Assembly (NCBI GenBank): GCA_910578495.1
Contig: CAJTRE010000011.1
Location: 4,207-68,206 of the forward strand
Direction: 5' to 3'
Source: an uncultured Dorea sp.
Lineage (GTDB): Bacteria; Bacillota; Clostridia; Lachnospirales; Lachnospiraceae
DNA length: 64,000 nucleotides
Below the pieces are notes generated by a model. The model ran no database searches and was not told the DNA's origin. It worked only from the letters and a program-made list of their open reading frames with translations. A program made the position numbers and the translations under genes. Positions 17,570 to 27,203 of the stretch are shown here, piece after piece (the stretch's first letter is position 1; every line of letters starts with the position of its first letter).

Positions 17570-18506
17570 TATTTCTTTCACTCCTATCTATCAGTCTGTC
17601 CATGACTTCTACAAGGTGTCCGATTTCCGGTTTTGAAAGCTGCTCGTCTGCTCCAAGCTTCTTACCTTTAATTCTCATTTCTTCATTGATCAAAGAAGAG
17701 AAGATGATAATCGGTAAGTCTTTCATTCTGTTGTCTTCTTTGACAAGTTTCGTCAAACGATGTCCGTCCATTTCCGGCATCTCAATATCTGTGATTAAAA
17801 GACTTGCTTTTTCTCTGAAATCAGAATCATTGGAAATCTCACACAGATAATTCCATGCTTCCTTTCCGTTATTAAAGCTTGCAATGTTGGAATAGCCAGC
17901 GCGATTCAGCGCCTCCTGAATCATCTTGGATAGAAGCAGTGAATCCTCCGCAAGAATAATGCGATGGTGTTTCTGTTCTCTTATTCCAAGATTATCGATC
18001 TCTTCCATCTGAATACTTGTCTCCGGAGCAATCTCTGCTACAATCCGCTCAAAGTCCAGAATTGTTACCAGATTTTCTCCACACTGTGCAATTCCGGTTG
18101 AAACCCCCTCTCTTCCATGACAGAGCGTCTTATCCGGTTTCTGAATGTCTGTCCATGATATTCTGCTGATACCAACGACTGTATGCACACGAAAAGCAAT
18201 ATGCATCTTATTAAAATTCGTAACAATAAATAAATCTCTAGAATTTTCTCTCTCTTTCTCGTGCGCTTCACATACCTCGCTGCTAGTCAGGTATTTCGGT
18301 AAATTCACAACTGTCAACAAAATATCTCTCGGCTTGAAGATTCCCTCTATATCCGGATGTGAATGTGGAATAGGCTTAATACGATCCTCCATCATAATCT
18401 CACGTACCTTTGCCACATTGATTCCATACAATTCTCCGAATATAGTGAACTGCATAATCTCAATTTCATTTGTTCCCGATTCTAATAAAATTTCTGTGTC
18501 TGCCAT
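17562..18506 (-). CDS. cheV: Chemotaxis coupling-receiver protein CheV
   Basis: 314 residues: a CheW domain (about 1-165) followed by a receiver domain (about 180-305) with DDSLL-type acidic residues (AEDSLLLSKMI), phospho-acceptor Asp in LLITDIEMPEMDG and conserved Lys in LSKPE. CheV couples receptors to CheA and tunes adaptation when phosphorylated. Ribosome site GAGAGG. It follows cheC and cheD, showing that CheV and CheC/CheD adaptation systems coexist with CheR/CheB here. Confidence 0.95.
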   Translation of the reverse strand: MADTEILLESGTNEIEIMQFTIFGELYGINVAKVREIMMEDRIKPIPHSHPDIEGIFKPRDILLTVVNLPKYLTSSEVCEAHEKERENSRDLFIVTNFNKMHIAFRVHTVVGISRISWTDIQKPDKTLCHGREGVSTGIAQCGENLVTILDFERIVAEIAPETSIQMEEIDNLGIREQKHHRIILAEDSLLLSKMIQEALNRAGYSNIASFNNGKEAWNYLCEISNDSDFREKASLLITDIEMPEMDGHRLTKLVKEDNRMKDLPIIIFSSLINEEMRIKGKKLGADEQLSKPEIGHLVEVMDRLIDRSERNNG

Positions 18507-18531
18507 AGTACCCTCTCCTTTGCTTTTTTTA

Positions 18532-19014
18532 TTATAATATACGCTCAGTCTTTCCCATTGTACGGACTTTAACCTGTCCGGTAGCCACGTCGATCAACAT
18601 CGTTCTGGCATAATTAGCGCCCGTATCCTCCCCGCATAATCGAAGTCCCTCGGACATCAATACTTTTTTTACCATCTGTGCATTTCTCTCGCCGATATTG
18701 CCAAGTCCTCCAGCGCCGCTCATCTCAAACATCTTTGCGCCGCCTGCAATTTTACATACCATTCTCTGCTTCTGCCCTCCGAAAGCATACAGCTTGCGCA
18801 GCGTCTCCCGGATACCTGTATCCGCAAATTTAAGAATATTAACATTGCCTGATACATTATTTTCAGGAAGCATGATGTGCAGAAGCGCTCCAAGTTTGAT
18901 CATGGGATCGTAAAAGCTAATACCTATGCACGAACCTAATGCATATGTAATTAAAATCCCTTCCTGCCTTGCTATCTTCATATCTGCAATACCGACAGAT
19001 ATTTGTTTCTCCAT
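18532..19014 (-). CDS. cheD: Chemoreceptor glutamine deamidase CheD
   Basis: 160 residues. The active-site Cys is in TYALGSCIGISFYD and the His in GALLHIMLP, with a later Thr-bearing segment, as in CheD. It deamidates receptor glutamines and binds CheC to raise its CheY-P phosphatase activity. Ribosome site AGGAG. The start is 2 bases after the cheC stop. Confidence 0.96.
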   Translation of the reverse strand: MEKQISVGIADMKIARQEGILITYALGSCIGISFYDPMIKLGALLHIMLPENNVSGNVNILKFADTGIRETLRKLYAFGGQKQRMVCKIAGGAKMFEMSGAGGLGNIGERNAQMVKKVLMSEGLRLCGEDTGANYARTMLIDVATGQVKVRTMGKTERIL

Positions 19015-19016
19015 GT

Positions 19017-19637
19017 TTACTCCACTCCTAGCTTTTTCATTAAAATATTCAATGATTCTACATTCGGCAGTAACAGCATATTACTATCAAGATCTTTATT
19101 CTCTATATGAAACTGCCCTGTAATCATCATGATTCTGTCAGAATGAATTCCCATAGTTGCCATAGGAAGACTTAAGATTCCTCCCAGCATATTGACGGCA
19201 ATCTGAGGTACCGACAGATTGACATTGACATTTGTCAGCGACGACAACGCATTGATATAGGATGAGATCATAATGTTAGCTACTTCTGTAAGCGCAGACA
19301 CATCGATCTCTTCAAACTGCGTAAACTCTACTTTCTCTCTTCCAAGCATTCTCATTAAAATTTCATCTGAAAATTCCTGCGTCAGAATAAATAACATAAT
19401 TCCTTCTATTTCCCCGGACATCTCCACTAAAACAGCAGCAACAATATCCTCCGGGCCTCCAAGATAATGAAGCGCCTCATTAAATTCCAGAATATCTACT
19501 TTCGGGAGGTTCATGCTGACTTTAGTATTTAACATTCCTGACAACGCCGTTGCCGCATTACCATTCCCTATGCTTCCGATCTCCTTAATAATGTCGATCT
19601 CCATGTCGTTCATTTCTTCATATTTATTTAACATCAT
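19017..19637 (-). CDS. cheC: CheY-P phosphatase CheC
   Basis: 206 residues with both CheC active-site helices: EIDIIKEIGSIGNGNAATAL near residue 14 and ALTEVANIMISSYINALS near residue 120, each with the Glu...Asn pair. CheC removes phosphate from CheY-P and is stimulated by CheD, encoded next. AGAGGT lies just upstream; the second ATG (19634) has slightly better spacing, so the start may be one codon later. Confidence 0.94.
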   Translation of the reverse strand: MMLNKYEEMNDMEIDIIKEIGSIGNGNAATALSGMLNTKVSMNLPKVDILEFNEALHYLGGPEDIVAAVLVEMSGEIEGIMLFILTQEFSDEILMRMLGREKVEFTQFEEIDVSALTEVANIMISSYINALSSLTNVNVNLSVPQIAVNMLGGILSLPMATMGIHSDRIMMITGQFHIENKDLDSNMLLLPNVESLNILMKKLGVE

Positions 19638-19645
19638 TTACCTCT

Positions 19646-20356
19646 TTATTGTCTTAACGCATTAATTGTATTTACAACTTCATCGGATGTCTGCACCATT
19701 CTCAACGCATAGGCATATGCTCTCTGGCTTTCAATCATCTTCGTAATTTCATCCGCCGTATCGACGCCCGACATCTCAAGAGTGTGATCCCTTAATTTCG
19801 CGCCTCGCATAAGATAAGGCTGACCGTTTTTCTCTACCGGCGAAAACTCATTGTTACCAACACTTAACATTCCATCCAGAATATTGAATCCATATACTCC
19901 CAGCGGACTGCTAAGTTTACCGTCTGTCACAGTAATGGGATTCCGGTTCTGATCAAGCACCAGATTGCCACTATCATTGACAAGATAGAACTGGGTGCCT
20001 CTCTGGGAAAGGCTGAAATGCCCGTTTCTTGTATAGGTAATTGTTCCGTTCTGCGGATTGCGGAGCATGAAAAAGCCCTTATCTACAATCGCATAATCCA
20101 GCCCGCTGTCCGTAGGCAAAAAGCCCGAAGGATCAAACTTTGTATCCGTCTTCCCAACAAGCGTTCCTGTTCCCGCCTTGAGCGGAAGATCCGCTCCCGT
20201 ATAGTTGTTCAGGCTATAATACATCAGATCTGAAAAAACGGCCGACTTAGGTTTGTATCCATAGTTATTCACGTTGGCAAAGTTGTTTGCTACAACATCT
20301 AATTTCCTCTGCTCTTCAATTGCACCGCGCGCCGCAGTATAAAAAGATGTATACAT
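19646..20356 (-). CDS. Flagellar rod protein of the FlgF/FlgG family
   Basis: 236 residues. N-terminal TSFYTAARGAIEEQRKLDVVANNFANVNNYGYKPK is the rod-hook family helix plus motif, and the C-terminal GVDTADEITKMIESQRAYA the matching helix. Two such genes lie in tandem after fliA, like flhO-flhP of Bacillus, which make distal rod proteins. Ribosome site AAGGAG. This shorter second copy is more FlgF-like, but FlgF and FlgG cannot be separated reliably by eye. Confidence 0.88.
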   Translation of the reverse strand: MYTSFYTAARGAIEEQRKLDVVANNFANVNNYGYKPKSAVFSDLMYYSLNNYTGADLPLKAGTGTLVGKTDTKFDPSGFLPTDSGLDYAIVDKGFFMLRNPQNGTITYTRNGHFSLSQRGTQFYLVNDSGNLVLDQNRNPITVTDGKLSSPLGVYGFNILDGMLSVGNNEFSPVEKNGQPYLMRGAKLRDHTLEMSGVDTADEITKMIESQRAYAYALRMVQTSDEVVNTINALRQ

Positions 20357-20396
20357 TTTCTATCATTCTCCTTCCTCTATACCTGATTATTCTCCC

Positions 20397-21134
20397 TTAC
20401 ATAGAACCAATCTGTGCGGCTTTACTAATTATCTGGTCATACATTCTAAGAACCTGAGCCGCACTTTGCAGTGAACGCTGACTAGTCATCATTGCTGTCA
20501 TCTCATCTATCATTGACACATTAGAATCCTCTATGTATTTCTGCTTCACCGCCACATCCGCATTCTGAGGCTGCGCGTTTGCCCGGAAGACTCCACCGGT
20601 AATCTTTGTAAGCTGATTATAATCACCAAAATCTACAAGTCTCAATGTTCCAAAATACTGTCTGCCGTCGATGCTTCTTATATTTCCCTGACCGTCTACT
20701 GATATCTCATCTGTGGTAAGACGAATCGGGCCATTCGTTCCCATTACACGCCCCACTCCATCAAGTCTGAGATACCCTTGATTATCCAGATTAAATGAAC
20801 CGTCTCTTGTATAGACATTACCATTCCCTGATTGAATCACAAAGAACCCATTGCCCTGTAACGCCAGATCAAGATTGCTTCCTGTCTCTTTTAACCCTCC
20901 GTCACTATAATCGGTCACTCTCTCAACCGCTGTATTCACTCTTGACGCCGTTCCGATCGGAGTCCTTCCCGTCTTATCAAAACGGTATATCATCTGATCG
21001 CGGAAGGTACCTTGAATCACCGTATCGCTTTTATATCCCGGTGTAGACACATTGGTCATATTATTACTAATCACATTCAGATTACGGTTCTGCGTAATCA
21101 TATTAGATGTCAAATCATAAAACCCCTGAAACAT
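20397..21134 (-). CDS. Flagellar rod protein of the FlgF/FlgG family, first copy
   Basis: 245 residues. MFQGFYDLTSNMITQNRNLN leads into the SNNMTNVSTPGYKSD axial-protein motif; the end has EMTAMMTSQRSLQSAAQVL. It forms part of the flagellar rod between MS ring and hook. It overlaps the fliA 3' end by 20 bases, with AAAGGAG inside fliA as ribosome site, so translation is probably coupled. Confidence 0.9.
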   Translation of the reverse strand: MFQGFYDLTSNMITQNRNLNVISNNMTNVSTPGYKSDTVIQGTFRDQMIYRFDKTGRTPIGTASRVNTAVERVTDYSDGGLKETGSNLDLALQGNGFFVIQSGNGNVYTRDGSFNLDNQGYLRLDGVGRVMGTNGPIRLTTDEISVDGQGNIRSIDGRQYFGTLRLVDFGDYNQLTKITGGVFRANAQPQNADVAVKQKYIEDSNVSMIDEMTAMMTSQRSLQSAAQVLRMYDQIISKAAQIGSM

Positions 21135-21924
21135 TTTTTATCTCCTTTTCATCATTATATTTCTGCATGAATTTTCTTAATTTCTTAATAGCGCTCGTAT
21201 GTATCTGAGATACTCTGGGCTCACTTACCTGAAGGACATACGCAATCTGCTTCATATTCAAATCCTCCATGTAATATAGCGAAAGTACCATTTGTTCCTT
21301 TTCTTTCAGTTGACTGATACCCTCTGCCAGAACCTCCTTCACTTCCTTTTCCAGAAGCCGGTTCTCCGGCTGCTCTCTCTCCTCACCTCTGGGGAGGTGA
21401 AAACTGGTCTTATTATCCTGCGCCTCCGCCAAAACCATATCCAGAGAAAGTACATTGAATAAAGAGGCTTTTCTGACTGTCTCCCGATATTTCTCCGGAG
21501 TAATATTCAGATACTCCGTTACCTCCTGAACAGATGGATAATATCCAAGTTTATTATATAACACAGACACCGCTTCCTCAATATCTCTTGTATTCTTTCT
21601 TGCACTTCTTGGAACCCAGTCCTGCTTTCTTGCAAGATCAATAATCATTCCCTTGATCCGCTTGGATATATATGTTTCAAATTTCACATTCTTATCAAGG
21701 TCAAACTTATCAATCGACGCCATAATTGCAATGACTCCCTCATTAACAATATCGTCCACCTGAGAAAAACTCATATAGATATCTCTCATTTGGAGAGCAA
21801 TACTTCTCACAAGATAAATGTACCTCATAACAATTTCCTGCTTCACTTCCAGGTCGTTCGTCTCTTTATACAATTTTAGAAGCTCTTCGTTCGACTTGTT
21901 TTTATACTTTTCCTGTGCATTCAT
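21115..21924 (-). CDS. fliA: Flagellar RNA polymerase sigma factor FliA (sigma-28/SigD)
   Basis: 269 residues. Region 2 (IVMRYIYLVRSIALQMRDIY to FETYISKRIKGMIIDLAR), region 3 with YYPSVQEVTEYLNITPEKY, and region 4 with MKQIAYVLQVSEPRVSQIHTS, the -35-binding helix-turn-helix. It transcribes late flagellar and chemotaxis genes and is held by FlgM. The start lies 23 bases after the flhA stop; flhF and flhG, usually between them, are missing. Confidence 0.95.
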   Translation of the reverse strand: MNAQEKYKNKSNEELLKLYKETNDLEVKQEIVMRYIYLVRSIALQMRDIYMSFSQVDDIVNEGVIAIMASIDKFDLDKNVKFETYISKRIKGMIIDLARKQDWVPRSARKNTRDIEEAVSVLYNKLGYYPSVQEVTEYLNITPEKYRETVRKASLFNVLSLDMVLAEAQDNKTSFHLPRGEEREQPENRLLEKEVKEVLAEGISQLKEKEQMVLSLYYMEDLNMKQIAYVLQVSEPRVSQIHTSAIKKLRKFMQKYNDEKEIKNVSGVL

Positions 21925-21947
21925 ACATATGCCCCACTGACTGTTTC

Positions 21948-24017
21948 CTATACTGTAATATTTCCAACCGCCTGTATCTGAATATTGTTATTAATCTCAT
22001 TAAACGAAAGTACATATACATTCGGATAAAACTGCTCAATCAAATGATAGAAATGTACTCTCACAACCTGACTGGTAAGCACAATTGGATTCTGGTGGAA
22101 ATCTTCAAACTTCCTGATCTCCTCACCCATCTTGGTAATAACCGTCTGAATCACTTCCGGACTAAGAGCCAGATATACGCCCTGATCTCCTGCCGTCAAA
22201 CTGGTGATAATACTCTTCTCAAGCTCTGTACTCAAAGTAATAACTTTCATGCTTCCTGCATCACAGAACTTTCTTGTAATTGTACGTTTCAATGCGATAC
22301 GCACATTCTCGGTAATAGAGTCAATATCCTTGACCGTCATGGATGAATCAATAACAGTCTCCATGATCGTCTCCATATCCTTGATCGGAATTCCCTCTTT
22401 CAGTAGATTCGTCAGAATCTTCTGGAAGTTACCATATGAGATAACGCCCGGTATCAATTCTCCTACTAATTCCGGCGTCTGTTTCTGCATATTCTCTATC
22501 AGACGAACCACTTCCTGTCTGTTCAGAAGCTCATACGCGTGTCTCTTAACAGTCTCCGACAAATGAGTAAGCATTACAGAAAGAGGATCGATAACCGTAT
22601 ATCCGTATATCTCTGCCATCTCCTTCTTATCCACTGTAATCCACTTACTCGGAATTCCATATGCCGGTTCAATGGTATCAATTCCATCAATCTGTTTTTC
22701 CGGATTCATAGGCTCAAGCGCCAGATAATAGTCTACGAGAATTTCTCCTCTGGCAACCTCTTCACCTTTTATCTTAATTACATACTGATTCGTGTTAAGA
22801 CTCGAACTATCTCTCAAACGAATAGATGGGATAACAAGTCCCATATCCTGTGCGTACTGCCGTCTGAAGATGACAATACGTTCAATCATCTTACCACCGC
22901 TTGATTCATCCACAAGCGGAATCAAACTATATCCAAACTCCATCTCGATTGGTTCAACCGTAATCAGAGAATATACACTGTTAATATCCTTGAAGTCAGA
23001 TTCTGCAGCCATCATCTGTTCCTGCTGTATAGCCTCCATCTCCAGCGCCTGTGCATCCGGCTGTACCTCTGCCATCTCTCCCATACGGCGCATAAGCTGC
23101 CATCCGCTAAGCAGCAATGCCAGAGAAACCACACCAAACTGAAATTTTGGCATTCCCGGTATTAATAACAAAACTGCAAGCACAGCGCCTGTCATCATGA
23201 TTGCTCTCGGCTGTCCCATAAACTGCTGCGAAGCGTCTTCATTCAGACTTCCGTCAGAAACCGCACGAGTTACAATCATACCCGTTGCCGTAGAAATGAG
23301 AAGCGCCGGAATCTGGGATACAAGACCATCACCAACCGTAGCAATAGAATATACGCCAAGAACCTCTGAGAAACTCATTCCACCCTGAACCATTCCAATG
23401 ACGGCTCCTCCGATGAAGTTGACCGCCGTAATAATCAAAGACATTACCGCGTCTCCCTTAACAATCTTCGTAGCACCATCCATAGCTCCGTAGAAATCGG
23501 CTTCTTTCTGAATCTTATAACGTCTGTCCTTCGCCTGCTGCTCGTCAATAAGCCCTGCGCTCAAATCCGCATCGATCGCCATCTGCTTACCCGGCATAGC
23601 GTCAAGTGTGAACCTCGCTGCAACCTCTGCCACACGCTCTGCACCTTTGGTAATAACAATAAATTGTACAAGTACGATAATCAAAAATATTACAAAACCA
23701 ACAACTACATTGCCCTGTAATACAAAATCACCCATGGACTTGATAACTGCACCGGCATTTCCGGAGTTTCCAAGAATATTTCTCGTAGAACCAATATTGA
23801 TGCCAATACGGAACAAAGTCGTAATCAAAAGCATCGATGGAAAAATAGAGAATTCCAACGGTTCCTTGATGTTCATACTAATCAATAAGATGATCAGTGA
23901 TATGGAAATATTCAAAATAATCATAACGTCCAATAAAAACGTATTTAATGGTATAATCAGCAGCAATACAACCATTACAACGATTAATGATACTGCGTTA
24001 TTTAATATTTTTTTCAT
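21948..24017 (-). CDS. flhA: Flagellar export gate protein FlhA
   Basis: 689 residues, normal length. An N-terminal half with about eight membrane segments (MVVLLLIIPLNTFLLDVMII and following) and the cytoplasmic FHIPEP-type motif region are followed by a C-terminal ring domain from about residue 350. It forms the nonameric export ring that receives FliS-flagellin and FlgN cargo. The start lies 3 bases after the flhB stop. Confidence 0.97.
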   Translation of the reverse strand: MKKILNNAVSLIVVMVVLLLIIPLNTFLLDVMIILNISISLIILLISMNIKEPLEFSIFPSMLLITTLFRIGINIGSTRNILGNSGNAGAVIKSMGDFVLQGNVVVGFVIFLIIVLVQFIVITKGAERVAEVAARFTLDAMPGKQMAIDADLSAGLIDEQQAKDRRYKIQKEADFYGAMDGATKIVKGDAVMSLIITAVNFIGGAVIGMVQGGMSFSEVLGVYSIATVGDGLVSQIPALLISTATGMIVTRAVSDGSLNEDASQQFMGQPRAIMMTGAVLAVLLLIPGMPKFQFGVVSLALLLSGWQLMRRMGEMAEVQPDAQALEMEAIQQEQMMAAESDFKDINSVYSLITVEPIEMEFGYSLIPLVDESSGGKMIERIVIFRRQYAQDMGLVIPSIRLRDSSSLNTNQYVIKIKGEEVARGEILVDYYLALEPMNPEKQIDGIDTIEPAYGIPSKWITVDKKEMAEIYGYTVIDPLSVMLTHLSETVKRHAYELLNRQEVVRLIENMQKQTPELVGELIPGVISYGNFQKILTNLLKEGIPIKDMETIMETVIDSSMTVKDIDSITENVRIALKRTITRKFCDAGSMKVITLSTELEKSIITSLTAGDQGVYLALSPEVIQTVITKMGEEIRKFEDFHQNPIVLTSQVVRVHFYHLIEQFYPNVYVLSFNEINNNIQIQAVGNITV

Positions 24018-24020
24018 TTT

Positions 24021-25079
24021 CTACTCCATCTTTTTGTTCATTCGGAATACCTGAACTAGAATTTCAGCAACTACACCATAGTATTCCGCAGGTATCTCAC
24101 ATTCAAGTGGTGTAGTTGCATAGATTCCCCGCGCAAGAGGACGGTTTTCAATAATCGAAACTCCGTTTGCCTCTCCAATTTCTATAATCTTTAATGCCAG
24201 CCTATCCGCACCTTTCGCAATAAGGATAGGGGCATTATCATGGTCAATATCATATTTCAACGCTACTGCATAGTGCGTCGGGTTACGGATAATAACATCT
24301 GCATCCGGTACCGCCTGCATCATACGGTTTCGCGCCATACTTCTTTGCAGATTACGAATTCGTCCTTTAATCTCCGGATTTCCTTCCGTCTGCTTAAACT
24401 CTTCTTTAATCTCCTGCTTACTCATTTTAATCTGTTTTTCATAAGCATACCACTGATAGAAATAATCAAAACCCGCAATCGCTGCAAACAGCATACCTAC
24501 TTTAAGCACAATTCCCATAACTTCTTTGAGCGTATAGGCAAAAGCCGCCTCTGGCGCTAAGTCCGTCATCTGTGCCACAGACACAATCTCACTACTCAAC
24601 AGTTGATACAATACAATCGCTAAAACAATAATCTTAATAATTGATTTTATCAGTTCCACTACGTTCTTCATAGAGAAAAGATTCTTAATTCCCTTGAGAG
24701 GATTCAGATTCTTCAGTTTAAAGGCCGCAGCCTTTCCGGTAAATAAAAACTTCGTCTGCACGCCTGTTGCAATAACCGCAATCGCTATTGCAATAAATCC
24801 AAACGGCAGAATCAACTTTGCCAATAGTATTACTGCCCTCCAGCCAATCTCCTGTAATATACCATAATCAAACGCCCCGACCTCCTGCGTTGCTGCAAGA
24901 AATGTAATCATAAATTCTCTGAGCGATCGGTACATTGAAGGAAACAACGCCTGCAGACTGTAAAAACACCCCAAAAGCGATGCAACGGCTATTACATCCT
25001 TGCTGGAAAATACATGACCTTCCTTTCGTTCGTCCCGCCGCTTTTTGGGGGTGGCTTTTTCGGTCTTTTCTTCAGCCAA
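24021..25079 (-). CDS. flhB: Flagellar export switch protein FlhB
   Basis: 352 residues. The start AEEKTEKATPKKRRDERKEG is the family signature. Four membrane segments lie between about 30 and 210, then the cytoplasmic domain with the self-cleavage motif NPTH (VIIRNPTHYAVALKY). Cleavage switches export from rod-hook to filament substrates. Located between fliR and flhA. Confidence 0.97.
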   Translation of the reverse strand: MAEEKTEKATPKKRRDERKEGHVFSSKDVIAVASLLGCFYSLQALFPSMYRSLREFMITFLAATQEVGAFDYGILQEIGWRAVILLAKLILPFGFIAIAIAVIATGVQTKFLFTGKAAAFKLKNLNPLKGIKNLFSMKNVVELIKSIIKIIVLAIVLYQLLSSEIVSVAQMTDLAPEAAFAYTLKEVMGIVLKVGMLFAAIAGFDYFYQWYAYEKQIKMSKQEIKEEFKQTEGNPEIKGRIRNLQRSMARNRMMQAVPDADVIIRNPTHYAVALKYDIDHDNAPILIAKGADRLALKIIEIGEANGVSIIENRPLARGIYATTPLECEIPAEYYGVVAEILVQVFRMNKKME

Positions 25080-25100
25080 CTGTGTTCACTTCTCTTTCTA

Positions 25101-25868
25101 TCATAAAAATGTCAGTATTCCACTCAGGGTTTTCATCATCTCGGAAATGATCTTATTCATATACTCACCCATTGGTGAAAACAAAATAACCAAAAGCAAC
25201 AGTCCTACAATCAATTTGATCTGAATGTTGATAACAAAAACACTAATCTGCGGAACCGCCTTGTTCAAAATACCTACACCGATTTCTACCAAAAATTCCG
25301 CCGCAAGAATCGGCATTGACATTTTCACAGCCATCTCGATACATTGCATGAAAATCTCCAACATTCTCTGCGGCAAATTCTGTGTAATGATGATACCGCC
25401 ATATGGAACAATCTCTGCTGACTTTATAAGAATCTGCATGAGAGCCAGATGACCGTCCACAGCAAAAAACAACAACATCAACCATGCCTGAAACATACCT
25501 CCCGTCACCGGAATCTGTGCGTTACTCTGCGGATCGTATACCGTAGCCATGGAAAGACCCATTTGGAAATCTATAATATGTCCACCAAAGCTCAAAATCA
25601 AAAAAAACAGCTCCGTTGCAAATCCAAGCACATATCCCGCCACAAATTCTTTCAACAGCAAGAGTCCATATTCAACTGTACTTTCCACGTCAAACGCCGC
25701 ATTTTCTGAAAAGGAATAAATTGCAAACGTTAATACAAAAATCATCCCCGCTTTCACAAGCGCCGGTATATTTTTCCGTCCCAGGATAGGGTTCAGAAGA
25801 ATAAAGCCGGACATCCGCATCAGAATCAGAGTAAATAACGTCAACTGTGCGGTATTGTCTATAAGCAT
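25101..25868 (-). CDS. fliR: Flagellar export gate protein FliR
   Basis: 255 residues, hydrophobic throughout with about six membrane segments. SGFILLNPILGRKNIPALVK and AWLMLLFFAVDGHLALM are FliR landmarks. It forms the export gate with FliP and FliQ. Order fliP-fliQ-fliR-flhB-flhA is conserved. Ribosome site GGAGG. Confidence 0.96.
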   Translation of the reverse strand: MLIDNTAQLTLFTLILMRMSGFILLNPILGRKNIPALVKAGMIFVLTFAIYSFSENAAFDVESTVEYGLLLLKEFVAGYVLGFATELFFLILSFGGHIIDFQMGLSMATVYDPQSNAQIPVTGGMFQAWLMLLFFAVDGHLALMQILIKSAEIVPYGGIIITQNLPQRMLEIFMQCIEMAVKMSMPILAAEFLVEIGVGILNKAVPQISVFVINIQIKLIVGLLLLVILFSPMGEYMNKIISEMMKTLSGILTFL

Positions 25869-25900
25869 ACTCTCATTCCTCCGTCTTTACTGTACTATCC

Positions 25901-26164
25901 TTAAATCCCTTGAACCAGCTCAAAGATATGCATCGTAAAATCCCGAAGCTGCTGAAGCATCCAATTACCGTTAAACACAAGAATAATACCGATTACCAAC
26001 AGCTTTGGTACAAACGTAAGCGTCTGCTCATGTATCTGTGTTGCTGCCTGTAAAATAGAAATCAGAATACCAATAAGCATACTGATCACAAGCACCGGGC
26101 CGCCAACCTTCACACACAGAACAAAAGCTTCATACATCACATCTGACACTAACCCACTTGTCAT
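25901..26164 (-). CDS. fliQ: Flagellar export gate protein FliQ
   Basis: 87 residues, two membrane segments (about 14-40 and 52-75) joined by the AATQIHEQTLTFVPKLL turn that defines FliQ. Four copies assemble around FliP-FliR in the export gate. Ribosome site AAGGAGG. Confidence 0.97.
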   Translation of the reverse strand: MTSGLVSDVMYEAFVLCVKVGGPVLVISMLIGILISILQAATQIHEQTLTFVPKLLVIGIILVFNGNWMLQQLRDFTMHIFELVQGI

Positions 26165-26184
26165 CTGTCCGCCTCCTTATCTCA

Positions 26185-26841
26185 TCACTGAAAACTTTTA
26201 ACAATCGATGAAAACAGCAATTCCCATCCGTTTACAGTTACAAACAAAAGCAATTTAAACGGCAGTGAAATCATTGCCGGCGGCAACATCATCATACCCA
26301 TGGACATCAGTACACTCGATACGATAATATCAATAATCAAAAACGGAATGAAAATCAAAAATCCGGCAGTAAACGCCTGCTTTAACTCACTGGTCATAAA
26401 TGCCGGAATAACGACTGTAAGCGGAAGTTCTTTCACATCTTCCGGTGGTTCTATCTTGGACATCTCCGTAAATAATTCAACAGACGTCTTCTCCGTATGA
26501 CTCAGCATAAACTCTTTCAAAGGTACTTCGGCGCGTTTAATCGCCTCTTCCTGCGTAATCTCCTGATTCTTATAAGGAGTATATGCTTCTGTATTAATCT
26601 GATTGATAACCGGAGTCATAATAAATAACGTCAAAAACAACGCAATCCCCACCAACACCATGTTTGGCGGAGTCTGTTGGATTCCAAGCGCATTTCTCAA
26701 AAAAGATAATATGATAATGGTTCTTGTAAAAGAAGTTACCATTACCAAAAGAGACGGAAGAAGTGCTATGATCGTAAGCATGAGCAATATATCCAATGTA
26801 GGAACCTGATTCCCATTGACATTTATAAGTGAATCATACAC
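26185..26841 (-). CDS. fliP: Flagellar export gate protein FliP
   Basis: 218 residues. It starts near the mature N-terminus of other FliP proteins, with no long signal peptide. PTLDILLMLTIIALLPSLLV and FTRTIIILSFLRNALG are classic FliP motifs, as is the C-terminal MMLPPAMISLPFKLLLFV. Five copies form the gate core. Located between fliO and fliQ. Confidence 0.97.
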   Translation of the reverse strand: MYDSLINVNGNQVPTLDILLMLTIIALLPSLLVMVTSFTRTIIILSFLRNALGIQQTPPNMVLVGIALFLTLFIMTPVINQINTEAYTPYKNQEITQEEAIKRAEVPLKEFMLSHTEKTSVELFTEMSKIEPPEDVKELPLTVVIPAFMTSELKQAFTAGFLIFIPFLIIDIIVSSVLMSMGMMMLPPAMISLPFKLLLFVTVNGWELLFSSIVKSFQ

Positions 26842-26847
26842 CGTCTT

Positions 26848-27192
26848 CTACCTCCTCTTTTTCGTTATGTCGCTAAGTTTATCCACAAATGATTTAAAGT
26901 CAGAAACTTTTTTCCCCTGTCCCTCGGGCTGCGGAGACAGAGGCAGTAACTCATCTTCCTGAATTTCAGATAATATGTTAATCTGTCCTGCGGTAATTCC
27001 CACAAGTAAGTATCTGTCTCCAACCTGCAGAACAGCTATATGTCTGTCCTGTCCAACCGCAATCTGGTCGATCAGCCGCATATACCGGGAATCCTGAAGC
27101 TTTCCCATTCCTTTTCCAATATATTTGCTGGCAATATAACTAAGATATATAATAAGTACCGCTGCTAGAAAAGTAAAAATGATTCTCAGCAT
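26848..27192 (-). CDS. fliO: Flagellar biosynthesis protein FliO (FliZ-like)
   Basis: 114 residues: one N-terminal membrane segment (IIFTFLAAVLIIYLSYIA) and a short cytoplasmic domain with YMRLIDQIAVGQDRHIAVLQ and VGDRYLLVGITAGQINIL, the FliO pattern. It helps assemble FliP pentamers. It stands directly before fliP and after fliY, as in other clostridia. Confidence 0.9.
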   Translation of the reverse strand: MLRIIFTFLAAVLIIYLSYIASKYIGKGMGKLQDSRYMRLIDQIAVGQDRHIAVLQVGDRYLLVGITAGQINILSEIQEDELLPLSPQPEGQGKKVSDFKSFVDKLSDITKKRR

Positions 27193-27203
27193 ATAATTCC
27201 TTC

